From Intestinimonas massiliensis (ex Afouda et al. 2020) (GTDB lineage Bacteria > Bacillota > Clostridia > Oscillospirales > Oscillospiraceae): a stretch of DNA of 64,000 nt. The stretch's first letter is position 1; each line of letters begins with the position of its first letter. A model generated the notes under the pieces. It worked only from the letters and a program-made list of their open reading frames with translations. It was not told the DNA's origin and did no database searches. Below, one piece after another: positions 1 to 8,301 of this stretch. A program made the translations under genes and the position numbers. Location of the stretch: the NCBI RefSeq assembly GCF_001244995.1, contig NZ_LN869528.1:322773-386772 (forward strand), read 5' to 3'.

Positions 1-599
1 CCCAGCGCAGCCTGGAGCACGATGGGGATGAGGTGGGTCTCGGGGTGGTGGTCCTCCCCGATGCCGGCGTCGGGGTTGGACCCGGCGGCGTTGAAGTAGC
101 GCAGGGCGGCATAGTGGATGCCGTAGGCCCGGTCGCACCATTTGAGCATCCCCTCGATGGCCAGCTTGCTGGCCCCGTAGGGATTGGTGGGGTCGGTGCG
201 GTCGGTCTCCTCAATGGGCTGCTTCTCCGGCTCGCCGTAGGTGGCGGCGGTGGAGGAAAAGACGATCTTGTCCACGCCGTGGTTCTTCATGGTCTGGAGC
301 ATGGTCTGGGCTCCCGCCACATTGTTGCCATAGTACTTGAGGGGATCGGTGACGCTCTCCCCCACCAGGGAATAGGCGGCGAAGTTGATGACCCCGTCGA
401 TGTCGAACTCGGTGAACACCCGGTTCAGGAAGGCGGCGTCCCGCACGTCCCCCACCCGGAGTCTGGCCCCCTTCACCGCCTGCCAGTGGCCGGTGCACAG
501 GTTGTCCGCCACCACCACGTCATAGCCCTTCTCCACCAGCAGCGCCACCATGTGGCTGCCGATATAGCCGGCCCCGCCGGCCACCAGAATGGTTTTCAT
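1..599 (-). CDS. galE: UDP-glucose 4-epimerase, partial (3' end beyond window)
   Basis: Interconverts UDP-galactose and UDP-glucose, the last step of the Leloir pathway, in the cytoplasm. The visible 199 codons cover the N-terminal NAD-binding Rossmann fold: GGAGYIGS at residues 8-15, the SSTAATYGEP stretch near residue 115 that carries the catalytic Ser/Thr, and the catalytic pair Y141-xxx-K145 in NPYGASK. The start is the ATG at 599, preceded by a GGAGG ribosome binding site. The C-terminal sugar-binding half runs off the left edge. It lies 19 bases downstream of galT, so galK-galT-galE is one operon. The family call is secure. Confidence 0.95.
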   Translation of the reverse strand, partial: MKTILVAGGAGYIGSHMVALLVEKGYDVVVADNLCTGHWQAVKGARLRVGDVRDAAFLNRVFTEFDIDGVINFAAYSLVGESVTDPLKYYGNNVAGAQTMLQTMKNHGVDKIVFSSTAATYGEPEKQPIEETDRTDPTNPYGASKLAIEGMLKWCDRAYGIHYAALRYFNAAGSNPDAGIGEDHHPETHLIPIVLQAAL

Positions 600-618
600 A
601 AGCTGCCTCCTTTTCGCG

Positions 619-2106
619 TCATCTGACGCTGTCAATAAACCGCAGGAAGGCGTCGCGCCCCTGCTGCGTACACTTGTAGACCCCCGCGTGCTCCAGCACG
701 GCGGCAAATACCTGTCCGATCTCCTGCTCCAGAATACCCGTGACATTCTCCCGGGTGAAGGCGTACCGCGTTTGCAGCTCCTCCGCCCAGTCGGCGTGCT
801 TGGCCAGGGCCTCGTCGGCCCGGAGGTCGCCGCCGCTCACCAGCACGTCGGCCAGCGCCGCCATCTCCCCCTTCAGCCGGGCGGGCAGCACCGCCAGCCC
901 CATCACCTCAATGAGACCGATGTTCTCCTTCTTGATGTGGTGGAGCTCCGGGTGGGGGTGATAGACACCCAGGGGATACTCCGCTGTGGTGATGTTGTTG
1001 CGCAGCACCAGATCCAGCTCGAACTGTCCCTCCCGCATCCGGGCGATGGGGGAAATGGTGTTGTGGGGCTCGCCGTCCGTCTCAGCAAAAACAAAGGCGT
1101 CGGCGTCGGTGTAGCCCCGCCAGGCGGTCAGCACCCGGTCGGCCAGGTCCACCAGCCGTCCGTCGTCGGCGCAGCGCAGGCGGAGCACCGACATGGGCCA
1201 CTTGACGATGCCCGCCTCCACATCGGCGTAGCCGGGGAAGGAGACGGCCCGCTCCACCGGGGCCTTCTCCATGGCGAAGGTATACCGCCCGCCCTGGAAG
1301 TGGTCGTGGCTGAGGATGGAGCCGCCCACGATGGGCAGGTCGGCGTTGGAGCCCACAAAGTAGTGGGGGAACCGCTTGACGAAGTCCAGCAGCTTCCGGA
1401 AGGCGGAGCGGTCGATCTTCATGGGGACATGGCGGCTGTTGAGGGCGATGCAGTGCTCGTTGTAGTAAACATAGGGGGAGTACTGCAAAAACCAGGGCTG
1501 GCCGTCGATGGTGATGGGGATGACGCGGTGGTTCTGCCGGGCGGGGTGGTCCATGCGTCCGGCGTAGCCCTCGTTCTCCCGGCAGAGCTGGCACTTGGGG
1601 TAGCCCCCTTGGGGGGCCGCCTTGGCGGCGGCGATGGCTCGGGGGTCCTTCTCCGGCTTGGACAGGTTGATGGTGATGTCCAGGTCGCCATAGGAGGTGG
1701 GTGTGACCCATTTCCGGTCCCGGGCGATGCGGTAGCGCCGGATATAGTCGGTGTCCTGGCTGAAGCGATAGTACCAGTCGGTGGCCTCCCGGGGCGAGCG
1801 GGCATACTTCTCCTCAAAGGTACGGATGACCTGGGAGGGGCGGGGGGTCAGGCGGCCCATCAGCTCGGCGTCGAACAGGTCCCGGCTGGTGACGCCGTCC
1901 TCAAGGATCCCCTGGGCCACGGCGTAGTCCAGCAGCTCCCCCAGGATGGCCTCCAGGGGGCGCGCCTCGACCGTCTCCGGCGCTTCAAAGGTCTTTTTGC
2001 CCAGAGCATCCAGCAGGCGGTTGACGGCCCAAACCCGGTCGGTCTCCTCGATGAGGCCGGTGCGGACGGCGTAATCGGCCAGAGCGGCCACAGCGTTGTC
2101 GATCAT
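619..2106 (-). CDS. galT: UDP-glucose--hexose-1-phosphate uridylyltransferase (Firmicutes type)
   Basis: Transfers UMP from UDP-glucose to galactose 1-phosphate, giving UDP-galactose and glucose 1-phosphate. At 495 aa it matches the long Firmicutes GalT family (COG4468) rather than the roughly 350-aa E. coli type. A His-rich SHDHFQGG motif near residues 264-272 resembles the catalytic His-x-His of this superfamily. The open frame extends upstream into galK, but the likely start is the ATG at 2106 (MIDNAVAALADY), 14 bases after the galK stop and behind a purine-rich GGGACGGAG. It sits between galK and galE, as expected for a Leloir operon. Confidence 0.94.
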   Translation of the reverse strand: MIDNAVAALADYAVRTGLIEETDRVWAVNRLLDALGKKTFEAPETVEARPLEAILGELLDYAVAQGILEDGVTSRDLFDAELMGRLTPRPSQVIRTFEEKYARSPREATDWYYRFSQDTDYIRRYRIARDRKWVTPTSYGDLDITINLSKPEKDPRAIAAAKAAPQGGYPKCQLCRENEGYAGRMDHPARQNHRVIPITIDGQPWFLQYSPYVYYNEHCIALNSRHVPMKIDRSAFRKLLDFVKRFPHYFVGSNADLPIVGGSILSHDHFQGGRYTFAMEKAPVERAVSFPGYADVEAGIVKWPMSVLRLRCADDGRLVDLADRVLTAWRGYTDADAFVFAETDGEPHNTISPIARMREGQFELDLVLRNNITTAEYPLGVYHPHPELHHIKKENIGLIEVMGLAVLPARLKGEMAALADVLVSGGDLRADEALAKHADWAEELQTRYAFTRENVTGILEQEIGQVFAAVLEHAGVYKCTQQGRDAFLRFIDSVR

Positions 2107-2120
2107 CTCTCCGTCCCCCC

Positions 2121-3404
2121 TTACGCCAGCCGCACACCGCCCGCCGGGCGGATGGACAGGACATGACAGCTCCCGGCGCCCAGCACGGCCTCCGTCCGGG
2201 TCTGGAACTCTGCCAACAGGTCCGCCGGCACAAAGGCCTGGACCGTGCCGCCGAAGCCGCCGCCGTGGACCCGGACGGCCCCTTTGCCGTTCAGGATGCG
2301 CTCGCACAGGGCGATGGCGAGCAGCAGCTCCTGATGGGTGGTCTGGCCGGTGGGGACCACGTTCTGGAGGTAGAGGGCGGAGGACCGGCCCGAGTCCCGC
2401 ACCAGGGCCAGGAAGGCGTCGAAGTCACCGTCCTTCAGCGCCTGGGCCTGCGCCCCGGCCCGCCGGTTCTCGGCGTAGCAGTGGAAGGCCCGGAGGACCG
2501 CCCGGTCTCCCGCCGCCACACGCACCCGGGGCAGGTCGGCCAGGAAGGCCTCCTCGGGCACCTCCCGCAGGACCTCCTTGCCGAAGCAGCGGCACACCGC
2601 CCCCAACTCGGCGGTGATGGCGGCGTATTCCGCCGTCAGGTCGGCGTGGCCCGCCCCCGAGTCCAGGATGCACAGGGCGTGGCCGGTGGCGGCAAAATCC
2701 AGGGGGATCTGCTCCACCTGAGGCCGGGCCGGGTCGGCAAAGTCGATGGCTACCACGCCCCCCACCGAGGAGGCGGTCTGGTCCATCAGGCCGCAGGGCT
2801 TGCCGAAGTAGACGTTTTCCGCGTACTGACCGATCTGGGCGATCTCCACGAGGGAGCACCGGCCGGGCCAGAACAGCCCGCTCAGCATGGCGCCCACCAG
2901 CACCTCAAAGGCAGCGGAGGAGCTCAGGCCGCTGCCGCCGGGCACATTGGAGACCACATAGGCGTCCAGGCCCGCCCCCTGCAGGGGACAGCCCAGGGCG
3001 GCCAGGCGGGCGGCCACGCCCCGGATCAGGGCCGCGGAGGTGTTGGCCTCCTCCGGCCGGGGGGACAGCTCCGCCAGGTCCACCACCAGGAGGGGATACC
3101 CCTCGGACTGGACCCGGATCATGCCGCTCTGGTTGGGGGCGGCGGCGGCCAGCACATCCAGGTCCACGGCGGCGGCCAGCACCCGGCCGTGCTGGTGGTC
3201 AGTGTGGTTGCCCCCCAGCTCGGTGCGGCCGGGGGCGCTGAACAGGGCCTCCGGCCGGCTGCCGAAGGTCTTGGCATAGCGGTCCAGCACCCCGGCGCAG
3301 CGGGCGCGGACCGCCTCCAGGCGCGGCGCTCCATAGAGCCGGACCAGAGTCCCGTCCAGCTCCCCGGCGGTCAGCCGCGCTTCCAGCGTCCGATGTTCGT
3401 TCAT
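2121..3404 (-). CDS. galK: Galactokinase
   Basis: Phosphorylates galactose with ATP to galactose 1-phosphate. The 427-aa protein is a GHMP kinase. The substrate-binding signature GRTELGGNHTDH lies near residues 58-70; this is the clostridial variant of the usual GRxNxIGEHxDY. The ATP-binding motif PGGSGLSSSAAFE is at about 153-166, and a Gly-rich VHGGGFGGT motif is near the C-terminus. The ATG at 3404 is preceded by CAGGAGGAGAT. It is the first gene of the galKTE operon and diverges from an AraC-type regulator about 150 bases away, which probably controls it. Confidence 0.95.
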   Translation of the reverse strand: MNEHRTLEARLTAGELDGTLVRLYGAPRLEAVRARCAGVLDRYAKTFGSRPEALFSAPGRTELGGNHTDHQHGRVLAAAVDLDVLAAAAPNQSGMIRVQSEGYPLLVVDLAELSPRPEEANTSAALIRGVAARLAALGCPLQGAGLDAYVVSNVPGGSGLSSSAAFEVLVGAMLSGLFWPGRCSLVEIAQIGQYAENVYFGKPCGLMDQTASSVGGVVAIDFADPARPQVEQIPLDFAATGHALCILDSGAGHADLTAEYAAITAELGAVCRCFGKEVLREVPEEAFLADLPRVRVAAGDRAVLRAFHCYAENRRAGAQAQALKDGDFDAFLALVRDSGRSSALYLQNVVPTGQTTHQELLLAIALCERILNGKGAVRVHGGGFGGTVQAFVPADLLAEFQTRTEAVLGAGSCHVLSIRPAGGVRLA

Positions 3405-3555
3405 TCGGATCTCCTCCTGTCTGTTTGTCTCTATCCTATCAAGTCTAGGCCGGAAATGCCATTCACTCCCGTCGCTTTTCCATGGATTTTAGTTGCATCC
3501 TTCCTCCACATCCTGTATGCTGTTGGTAAGAATGCAGCAGGGAGGGATGGCGGAT
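3405..3555. promoter_or_regulatory. Divergent galK / araC-type regulator promoter region
   Basis: On the plus strand, TTGCAT (3493-3498), a 17-base spacer and TATGCT (3516-3521) make a good sigma-A promoter for the regulator gene. On the minus strand the best galK -10 candidate is TAGGAT near 3436, with no recognisable -35. That would fit activator-dependent transcription of the gal operon. No clear operator repeat was found. Confidence 0.6.
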
Positions 3556-4377
3556 ATGGCGCAGGGCTTCAAGCACTCCTTCAAGGCGGCGGACCGGGCG
3601 GAGCTGCCGCTGGTGGTCTACAATTCCGGGTTTCAAAAGTGTGCGCCGGGCTACGCCTGGGGTCCCGGCGTCCGGGACCACTATCTGATCCACTATGTGG
3701 TCTCCGGCCGGGGGACGCTGGAGCTGGAGGGCAGGACTTTCGTCCTGGGGCCGGGGGACGCCTTCCTCATCCGCCCCGACGTGCCGGCCCGCTACGCCGC
3801 GGCGGCCTCCGACCCCTGGGAGTATTACTGGGTGGGCTTTGCCGGGGTGAGCGCCGGGCTGTTCCTGGCCCAGACTGGCTTTGCCGGCGGGAGCTCCGTG
3901 TGCGCCCTGGCCGAGGGGGACCGCTTCCGGCGCTCCCTGTTGGAGATCTACAAGGCCCGTGGGAGCGGCTACCCCAGCGCCGTGCGCATGGCGGGTTATC
4001 TTCAGGCCGCCCTGGGCCTGCTGATGGAGGCCACGCCCCCCAGTGGGGAGGAGGCCCTGGCCCTCTACGCCCGGCATGGGGCGGAGTTCATCCACCAGAA
4101 CTACTCCCGCGGCCTCACCATAGAAGAGGTGGCCCGTCAGGTGGGCGTGAGCCGGAGCTATCTCTACCGGGCCTTCCGGGCCGAGTTCGCCTGCTCCCCC
4201 AGCGACTACCTGGCCCGCTGTCGCATCCGGCGGGCCTGTCAGCTCCTGCGCCACAGCACCCTCAGCGTGGGCGCCGTGGCCAACTCGGTGGGATTCGAAG
4301 ATCACTTCTATTTTTCCCGGACCTTCCGCCGGATTACCGGAGTCTCCCCCACGGCCTACCGGACCCAGCGCTCTTGA
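3556..4377 (+). CDS. AraC-family transcriptional regulator of the gal operon
   Basis: A 273-aa one-component regulator. The N-terminal part is an AraC-type cupin sensing domain (the GRGTLELEGRTFVLGPGD stretch is cupin-like). The C-terminal ~100 residues are a double helix-turn-helix, seen as LTIEEVARQVGVSRSYLYRAF and VGFEDHFYFSRTFRRITGVSP. The start is placed at ATG 3556 because GGAGGG (3541-3546) lies nine bases upstream; the in-frame ATGs at 3532 and 3547 are too far from or too close to it. Its divergence from galK suggests galactose-responsive activation of galKTE. The ligand is inferred from context. Confidence 0.85.
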   Translation: MAQGFKHSFKAADRAELPLVVYNSGFQKCAPGYAWGPGVRDHYLIHYVVSGRGTLELEGRTFVLGPGDAFLIRPDVPARYAAAASDPWEYYWVGFAGVSAGLFLAQTGFAGGSSVCALAEGDRFRRSLLEIYKARGSGYPSAVRMAGYLQAALGLLMEATPPSGEEALALYARHGAEFIHQNYSRGLTIEEVARQVGVSRSYLYRAFRAEFACSPSDYLARCRIRRACQLLRHSTLSVGAVANSVGFEDHFYFSRTFRRITGVSPTAYRTQRS

Positions 4378-4414
4378 AAAAGGTCCCCCGGAAGCGCGCT
4401 TCCGGGGGACCTTT
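4376..4414. terminator. Bidirectional intrinsic terminator
   Basis: A perfect 17-bp stem (4379-4395 with 4398-4414) is flanked by A and T runs, so it works on both strands. It starts at the stop codon of the AraC-type gene and ends 10 bases before the stop of the convergent sugar-binding lipoprotein gene. Confidence 0.92.
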
Positions 4415-4423
4415 CCGCCCGTT

Positions 4424-5470
4424 TCAGGGACTTCGGAAGTCCGCAAGGTTGTCCTGGGTGACTGTGGCATAGGACAGCCAGACATATTTGCCGTCGGTCA
4501 GCTCCACCGCTCCTTCCGGCTTTTCGCCGCAGGCCAGCGCGCAGGCTAGCTCCACCAGGGCGCGGGCCTGCCCTGCGGCGTCGTTCTGGACGGTGCCCTT
4601 CAGGGCCCCCTCCTCCATCGCGTCCAGAGCCGGAGGGGTGGCGTCCACCCCCACGATAAAGGGCAGCTCCTCCGCCGTCAGCCCGGCGTCCAGGCAGGCG
4701 TCGATGGCTCCCAGGGCCATGTCGTCGTTGTTGGCAAAGACCGCTTCGATCTGTCCGCCGAACTCCTCCAGCCAGAGCTGCATCCGGGCGGCGGCCTGGC
4801 CACGCTGCCAGTTTGCCGTGTCATTGGCCAGCTTCTCCGTGGCCACTCCCGCCTGGGTCAGGGTCTTGACGCTGTACTCCGTGCGCAGCAGGGCGTCCTG
4901 GTGGCCGGGCTCCCCCTCCAGCATCACATATTGCAGCACGCCGTCCCCGCTGCGGTCCAGCCCGGCGGGGTCGGCCCTCCAGGCGTCCAGGACGATGCCG
5001 CCCTGGAGTTGCCCGGACTGGGCCCCGTCGGAGCCCACATAATAGGCCCCATTCCACCGGGCCAGGTCCTCCTCCACTGGCTCCCGGTTGAAGAAGAGGA
5101 CGGGCACCCCTGCGGCCTGGGCCTTGTCAATGATGACGGCCGCCGCCGTCCGGTCCACAATGTTGACGCAGATCACGTCATAGCCCTGAGACAGGAAGCG
5201 GTCCACCTGCTCGTTCTGGGCCGACTGACTGCCCCGGCCGTCGGCCACGTTCAGATTGAGCTTGATGTCCCGGGCCTGCTCCTCCTCCCGGGCAAACTGC
5301 TCCAGATGCTGCACCACAGTGGAGATGAAGGTGTCGTCCTGCTGATAGAGGGCCACCCCGATGCGGACGGTGACGGGCCCCTCCCGGCTGGAGCCGGAGC
5401 AGCCCGCCAGCAGGAGCAGAGCCAGCAGGAGCAGGCCGGCGGTCCGCCGGCGCCATGCGCGGTATTCCAT
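4424..5470 (-). CDS. MglB-like sugar-binding lipoprotein
   Basis: A 348-aa periplasmic-binding-protein fold (galactose/ribose-binding family). It has a lipoprotein signal: Arg-rich start, Leu-rich core and lipobox LLAGC with Cys near residue 24. Core motifs match the galactose-binding type: VCVNIVDRTAA-like hinge, VLFFNREP, YYVGSDGAQSG, the calcium-loop-like LDRSGDG, and FANNDDMALGA. It closely resembles the mglB-like protein at 12752-13888 and is probably a paralogue. It is the last gene of an operon with a second binding protein, a LytS-type kinase and a YesN-type regulator. It may present sugar to that sensor or serve the MglAC importer. Start ATG 5470, behind AAGGAGG. Confidence 0.85.
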   Translation of the reverse strand: MEYRAWRRRTAGLLLLALLLLAGCSGSSREGPVTVRIGVALYQQDDTFISTVVQHLEQFAREEEQARDIKLNLNVADGRGSQSAQNEQVDRFLSQGYDVICVNIVDRTAAAVIIDKAQAAGVPVLFFNREPVEEDLARWNGAYYVGSDGAQSGQLQGGIVLDAWRADPAGLDRSGDGVLQYVMLEGEPGHQDALLRTEYSVKTLTQAGVATEKLANDTANWQRGQAAARMQLWLEEFGGQIEAVFANNDDMALGAIDACLDAGLTAEELPFIVGVDATPPALDAMEEGALKGTVQNDAAGQARALVELACALACGEKPEGAVELTDGKYVWLSYATVTQDNLADFRSP

Positions 5471-5500
5471 TCGGGCCTCCTTCCATGTTTGGAAGCCGCC

Positions 5501-6460
5501 TCACCGGGTGACCGGGAAGAGGAGCTTCTGGTTGTCCGGGTCATACATATTCTCCTGGCGGATGAGGGAAAAGTCCAGGGGGGCGATGGCAGCTTGATCC
5601 TGGCCGCGGGCGGACCGCACCGCCGCCTCCACCGCCAGGTAGCCGGCGGCAAACTCATTCTGGGCGGCGCTGAGGGTGATGCTGCTGCGCTCCAGATAGG
5701 AGGCGATGGTGCCGGTGGCCCCGGTACCGTAGACCAGCGGCGGCTTCTCCTGCCCCTGCGCCAGTTGGGCGGCCTGCTCCAGGGCGGAGGGCTCAAAGGC
5801 AACCACCGCGTCCGGCCGCCGGGCCTGGAGGGTGGCGTTCAGGGTCTCCGCCAGGCTGCGTCCGCCGGAGAGGGTGCACAGATACACCGACCGGCCCGCC
5901 TCCTCCAGCACCCGGGCGGCCTCGGTCAGCCGCCGGGATACCCCGGCGCTGCCCGGCGCACTGTCCACCAAAACGGCCTCGCCTCCCTCCGGCACGCCGT
6001 TGAGGGCGGCCAGCCCCAGCGCCTGGCCCAGCGCGGCGTTGTCCACCGAGATGCACGCCTTCGCCCCGCTGTCCGCCAGGTCCGACTCCATGGTGACCAC
6101 CGCGGCGTGGGAGGCGGCCGCCTTTACGGCGTCCGCCAGGTCCGCGGGGTCCGCGGGAACCAGCACCACCGCATCGGCGCCGCCCTCCACCTCCCGGGCA
6201 AGCAGGCTGCGCTGCTCCTCCGCGCTGTTGGACTGACTCAGGGTGAGAAAGCGCAGCTCGGCCCCCAGGTCGGCGGCGGCCTGCTCCATGCCCTGTCGGG
6301 CCGCCGACCAGCCAGTGCTGTCCGCCTCCCGGATGATGACTGAGACCTCCAGCAGCTCGGTGTCCTGGCGGCCGGGCTGGTCAAAGGCCACCAGGGAGAA
6401 GAGCACCCCCAGGCCCAGAGCCACCAGAATGGACATCTGCAGCATGGTCCTGTGCTTCAT
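5501..6460 (-). CDS. Membrane-anchored sugar-binding protein, probable co-sensor of the LytS-type kinase
   Basis: A 319-aa periplasmic binding protein of the sugar-binding type 1 fold (VSVIIREADSTGW start; later VLVPADPADL, VTMESDLADSGAKACISVDN). Its N-terminus has one hydrophobic segment (residues about 9-24) with no lipobox Cys, so it is probably tethered by an uncleaved anchor. The start at ATG 6460 overlaps the kinase stop by four bases (ATGA), indicating tight translational coupling. In clostridia a similar anchored binding protein (XylFII) forms the xylose sensor with its adjacent LytS; by analogy this protein is likely the ligand-sensing subunit. The ligand, probably galactose or a related hexose, is inferred from gene context. 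Confidence 0.8.
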   Translation of the reverse strand: MKHRTMLQMSILVALGLGVLFSLVAFDQPGRQDTELLEVSVIIREADSTGWSAARQGMEQAAADLGAELRFLTLSQSNSAEEQRSLLAREVEGGADAVVLVPADPADLADAVKAAASHAAVVTMESDLADSGAKACISVDNAALGQALGLAALNGVPEGGEAVLVDSAPGSAGVSRRLTEAARVLEEAGRSVYLCTLSGGRSLAETLNATLQARRPDAVVAFEPSALEQAAQLAQGQEKPPLVYGTGATGTIASYLERSSITLSAAQNEFAAGYLAVEAAVRSARGQDQAAIAPLDFSLIRQENMYDPDNQKLLFPVTR

Positions 6461-8280
6461 GCCTCTCCCTCCCTTCGCACGGCGGCCGCCTCCGGCCCCT
6501 CCAGAACCGGGAGGCGGATGCACACCGTGGTGCCCGCGTCGGGTTCGCTGTGGATGGCAAGGCCGTACTCCTCCCCGAAGGTGAGCCGGATGCGCTGGTG
6601 CACATTCCGCAGCCCGATGCCCGATCCCTTGGTGCCCGGCGCGGCGGCGTAGCTCTGGTCCAGCAGCCGCTCCACCATCTCTTCGGGCATACCGGGGCCG
6701 TTGTCGGCCACCTCAATGACCACGTCCTCCCCGTCCCGGCGGGCCCGGACGGTAATCTCCCCGTCCCCGTCGGCATAGGCCATGCCGTGGTAGATGGCGT
6801 TTTCCAGGATGGGCTGGACAATGAGTTTGATGGTGTAAAGGCCCTCCACCCCGTCCTCTGCCGCAATGACGGCGGAGAACTTGTTCTTGTAGCGCATCTT
6901 CTGGATGGTCAGGTAGTGCCGGGCGTGCTCCAGCTCGTCGGCAATGGGGATGATGTTGCTGCCCCGGCTCAGGGAGATGCGGAAAAACCGGGCCAGGGAG
7001 GTTACCATGAGGATGGCCTCGTCGGTGCGGCCGTTCTCGGTCATCCACACCACCGAGTCCAGCGTGTTGTAGAGAAAGTGGGGGTTGATCTGAGACTGGA
7101 GCACATCCAGCTCACTGCGCCGCTTCTGGGCCTCCTGCTCGATGATGTCGTCCATCAGGTGGCGCATGGTGGACACCATGGAGCGGATGGAATGGCCCAG
7201 GCGCTCGATCTCATAGGGCCCGCTGACGTCGATATCCACCTCCTCCCGGCCGGCCTCCAGCTCCTTCACTGCCCGCTCCAGCGTCTTGATGGGCACGGAG
7301 ATGCGCTCGGACAGGTGGAGGTTGACAAAGACCAGCAGGAAAATGGAGAAGAGCACCACAAAGAGGAAGAACAGCAGGAGCTGACCGTAGTTGTCCCAGA
7401 TGTTGTCGGCGGGCACCACGCCCACCAGCTTCCAGCCGGTATAGCCCACGGTCTTGACCGTCACCTGGCGCTTGGCGCCGCCGAAGGTCTCGGCATGGCT
7501 GCCGTCCTCATACCCGGCGGCCGTCCGGTTGTTCTCCTCCAGCAGTCCGGCATAGATGAGCTGCTGCCGGGGGTGGTAGATGATCTCCCCGTCCCCGTCG
7601 ATGAGATAGAGGTAGCCGTCGGAGGAGGCCAGCTCCACGTCCTTGCAGATCTGCTCAATCCCGCTGAAGCTCATATCCACCAGCAGCACGCCCCCCTCGA
7701 TGGAGCCCGCCCGGGTCAGCTCCACCTGCCGGCTGAGGGAGACCACCCAGCGGTAGCGGTAGTCCGGGTCCTCGAACAGATTCTGGACGTGGGGCGTGGA
7801 AAAGTGGAGGTTCTCGATCCGGTCCACCGCCGCAGCGAACCAGTCCTGCCGCTGGGGGGAGACGCTCTTTTTCAGCGTCGCCAGAGGCGTGGCCGACACC
7901 AGCTCGCCGCTCTGGGCGAACACGGCGATGGACACCAGGGAATCCCGGTTGTTCTCATAGAGCAGGGCCATCTGGGCGTCCAGGCTGTCGCTTTCCAGGT
8001 CGGCATTCTTGATGACCCGGTAATACATGGTGTCCGACACCCGCATCATGCCCCGCAGGTAGGCGTCCAGATTCAGATTCACCTGGGCCAGAACCCGCTG
8101 GCTGTTCTTGGCGAGCTGGGCGTTGTTGGAGGCGGAGAAGCGCAGGAACAGGGTCAGCCCCAGGAAGATCATGCCCGCCACGGCCACGGCGGTGAAGGAG
8201 AGGGACAGGATGACCTGGATACTGGATCTGCGGTAAAACTTGCCCCAGCGCTCCATGATGGAGCTCAGAAATCCGCCCAC
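6457..8280 (-). CDS. LytS/YesM-family sensor histidine kinase
   Basis: A 607-aa membrane kinase. One TM segment near residues 20-45 is followed by a large extracytoplasmic Cache-like region (about 50-295), a second TM near 300-325, a HAMP linker, the His_kinase domain (PF06580 type) with INPHFLYNTLDS holding the phospho-acceptor H401, and a C-terminal HATPase with the N-box NAIYHGM and G-boxes DNGPGMPEE and GSGIGLRN. It precedes the binding-protein gene by a 4-base overlap and follows the response regulator by 21 bases, so sensor, kinase and regulator are co-transcribed. Confidence 0.92.
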   Translation of the reverse strand: MGGFLSSIMERWGKFYRRSSIQVILSLSFTAVAVAGMIFLGLTLFLRFSASNNAQLAKNSQRVLAQVNLNLDAYLRGMMRVSDTMYYRVIKNADLESDSLDAQMALLYENNRDSLVSIAVFAQSGELVSATPLATLKKSVSPQRQDWFAAAVDRIENLHFSTPHVQNLFEDPDYRYRWVVSLSRQVELTRAGSIEGGVLLVDMSFSGIEQICKDVELASSDGYLYLIDGDGEIIYHPRQQLIYAGLLEENNRTAAGYEDGSHAETFGGAKRQVTVKTVGYTGWKLVGVVPADNIWDNYGQLLLFFLFVVLFSIFLLVFVNLHLSERISVPIKTLERAVKELEAGREEVDIDVSGPYEIERLGHSIRSMVSTMRHLMDDIIEQEAQKRRSELDVLQSQINPHFLYNTLDSVVWMTENGRTDEAILMVTSLARFFRISLSRGSNIIPIADELEHARHYLTIQKMRYKNKFSAVIAAEDGVEGLYTIKLIVQPILENAIYHGMAYADGDGEITVRARRDGEDVVIEVADNGPGMPEEMVERLLDQSYAAAPGTKGSGIGLRNVHQRIRLTFGEEYGLAIHSEPDAGTTVCIRLPVLEGPEAAAVRREGEA

Positions 8281-8301
8281 GGTCCGCCTCCCTTCCGCGC
8301 C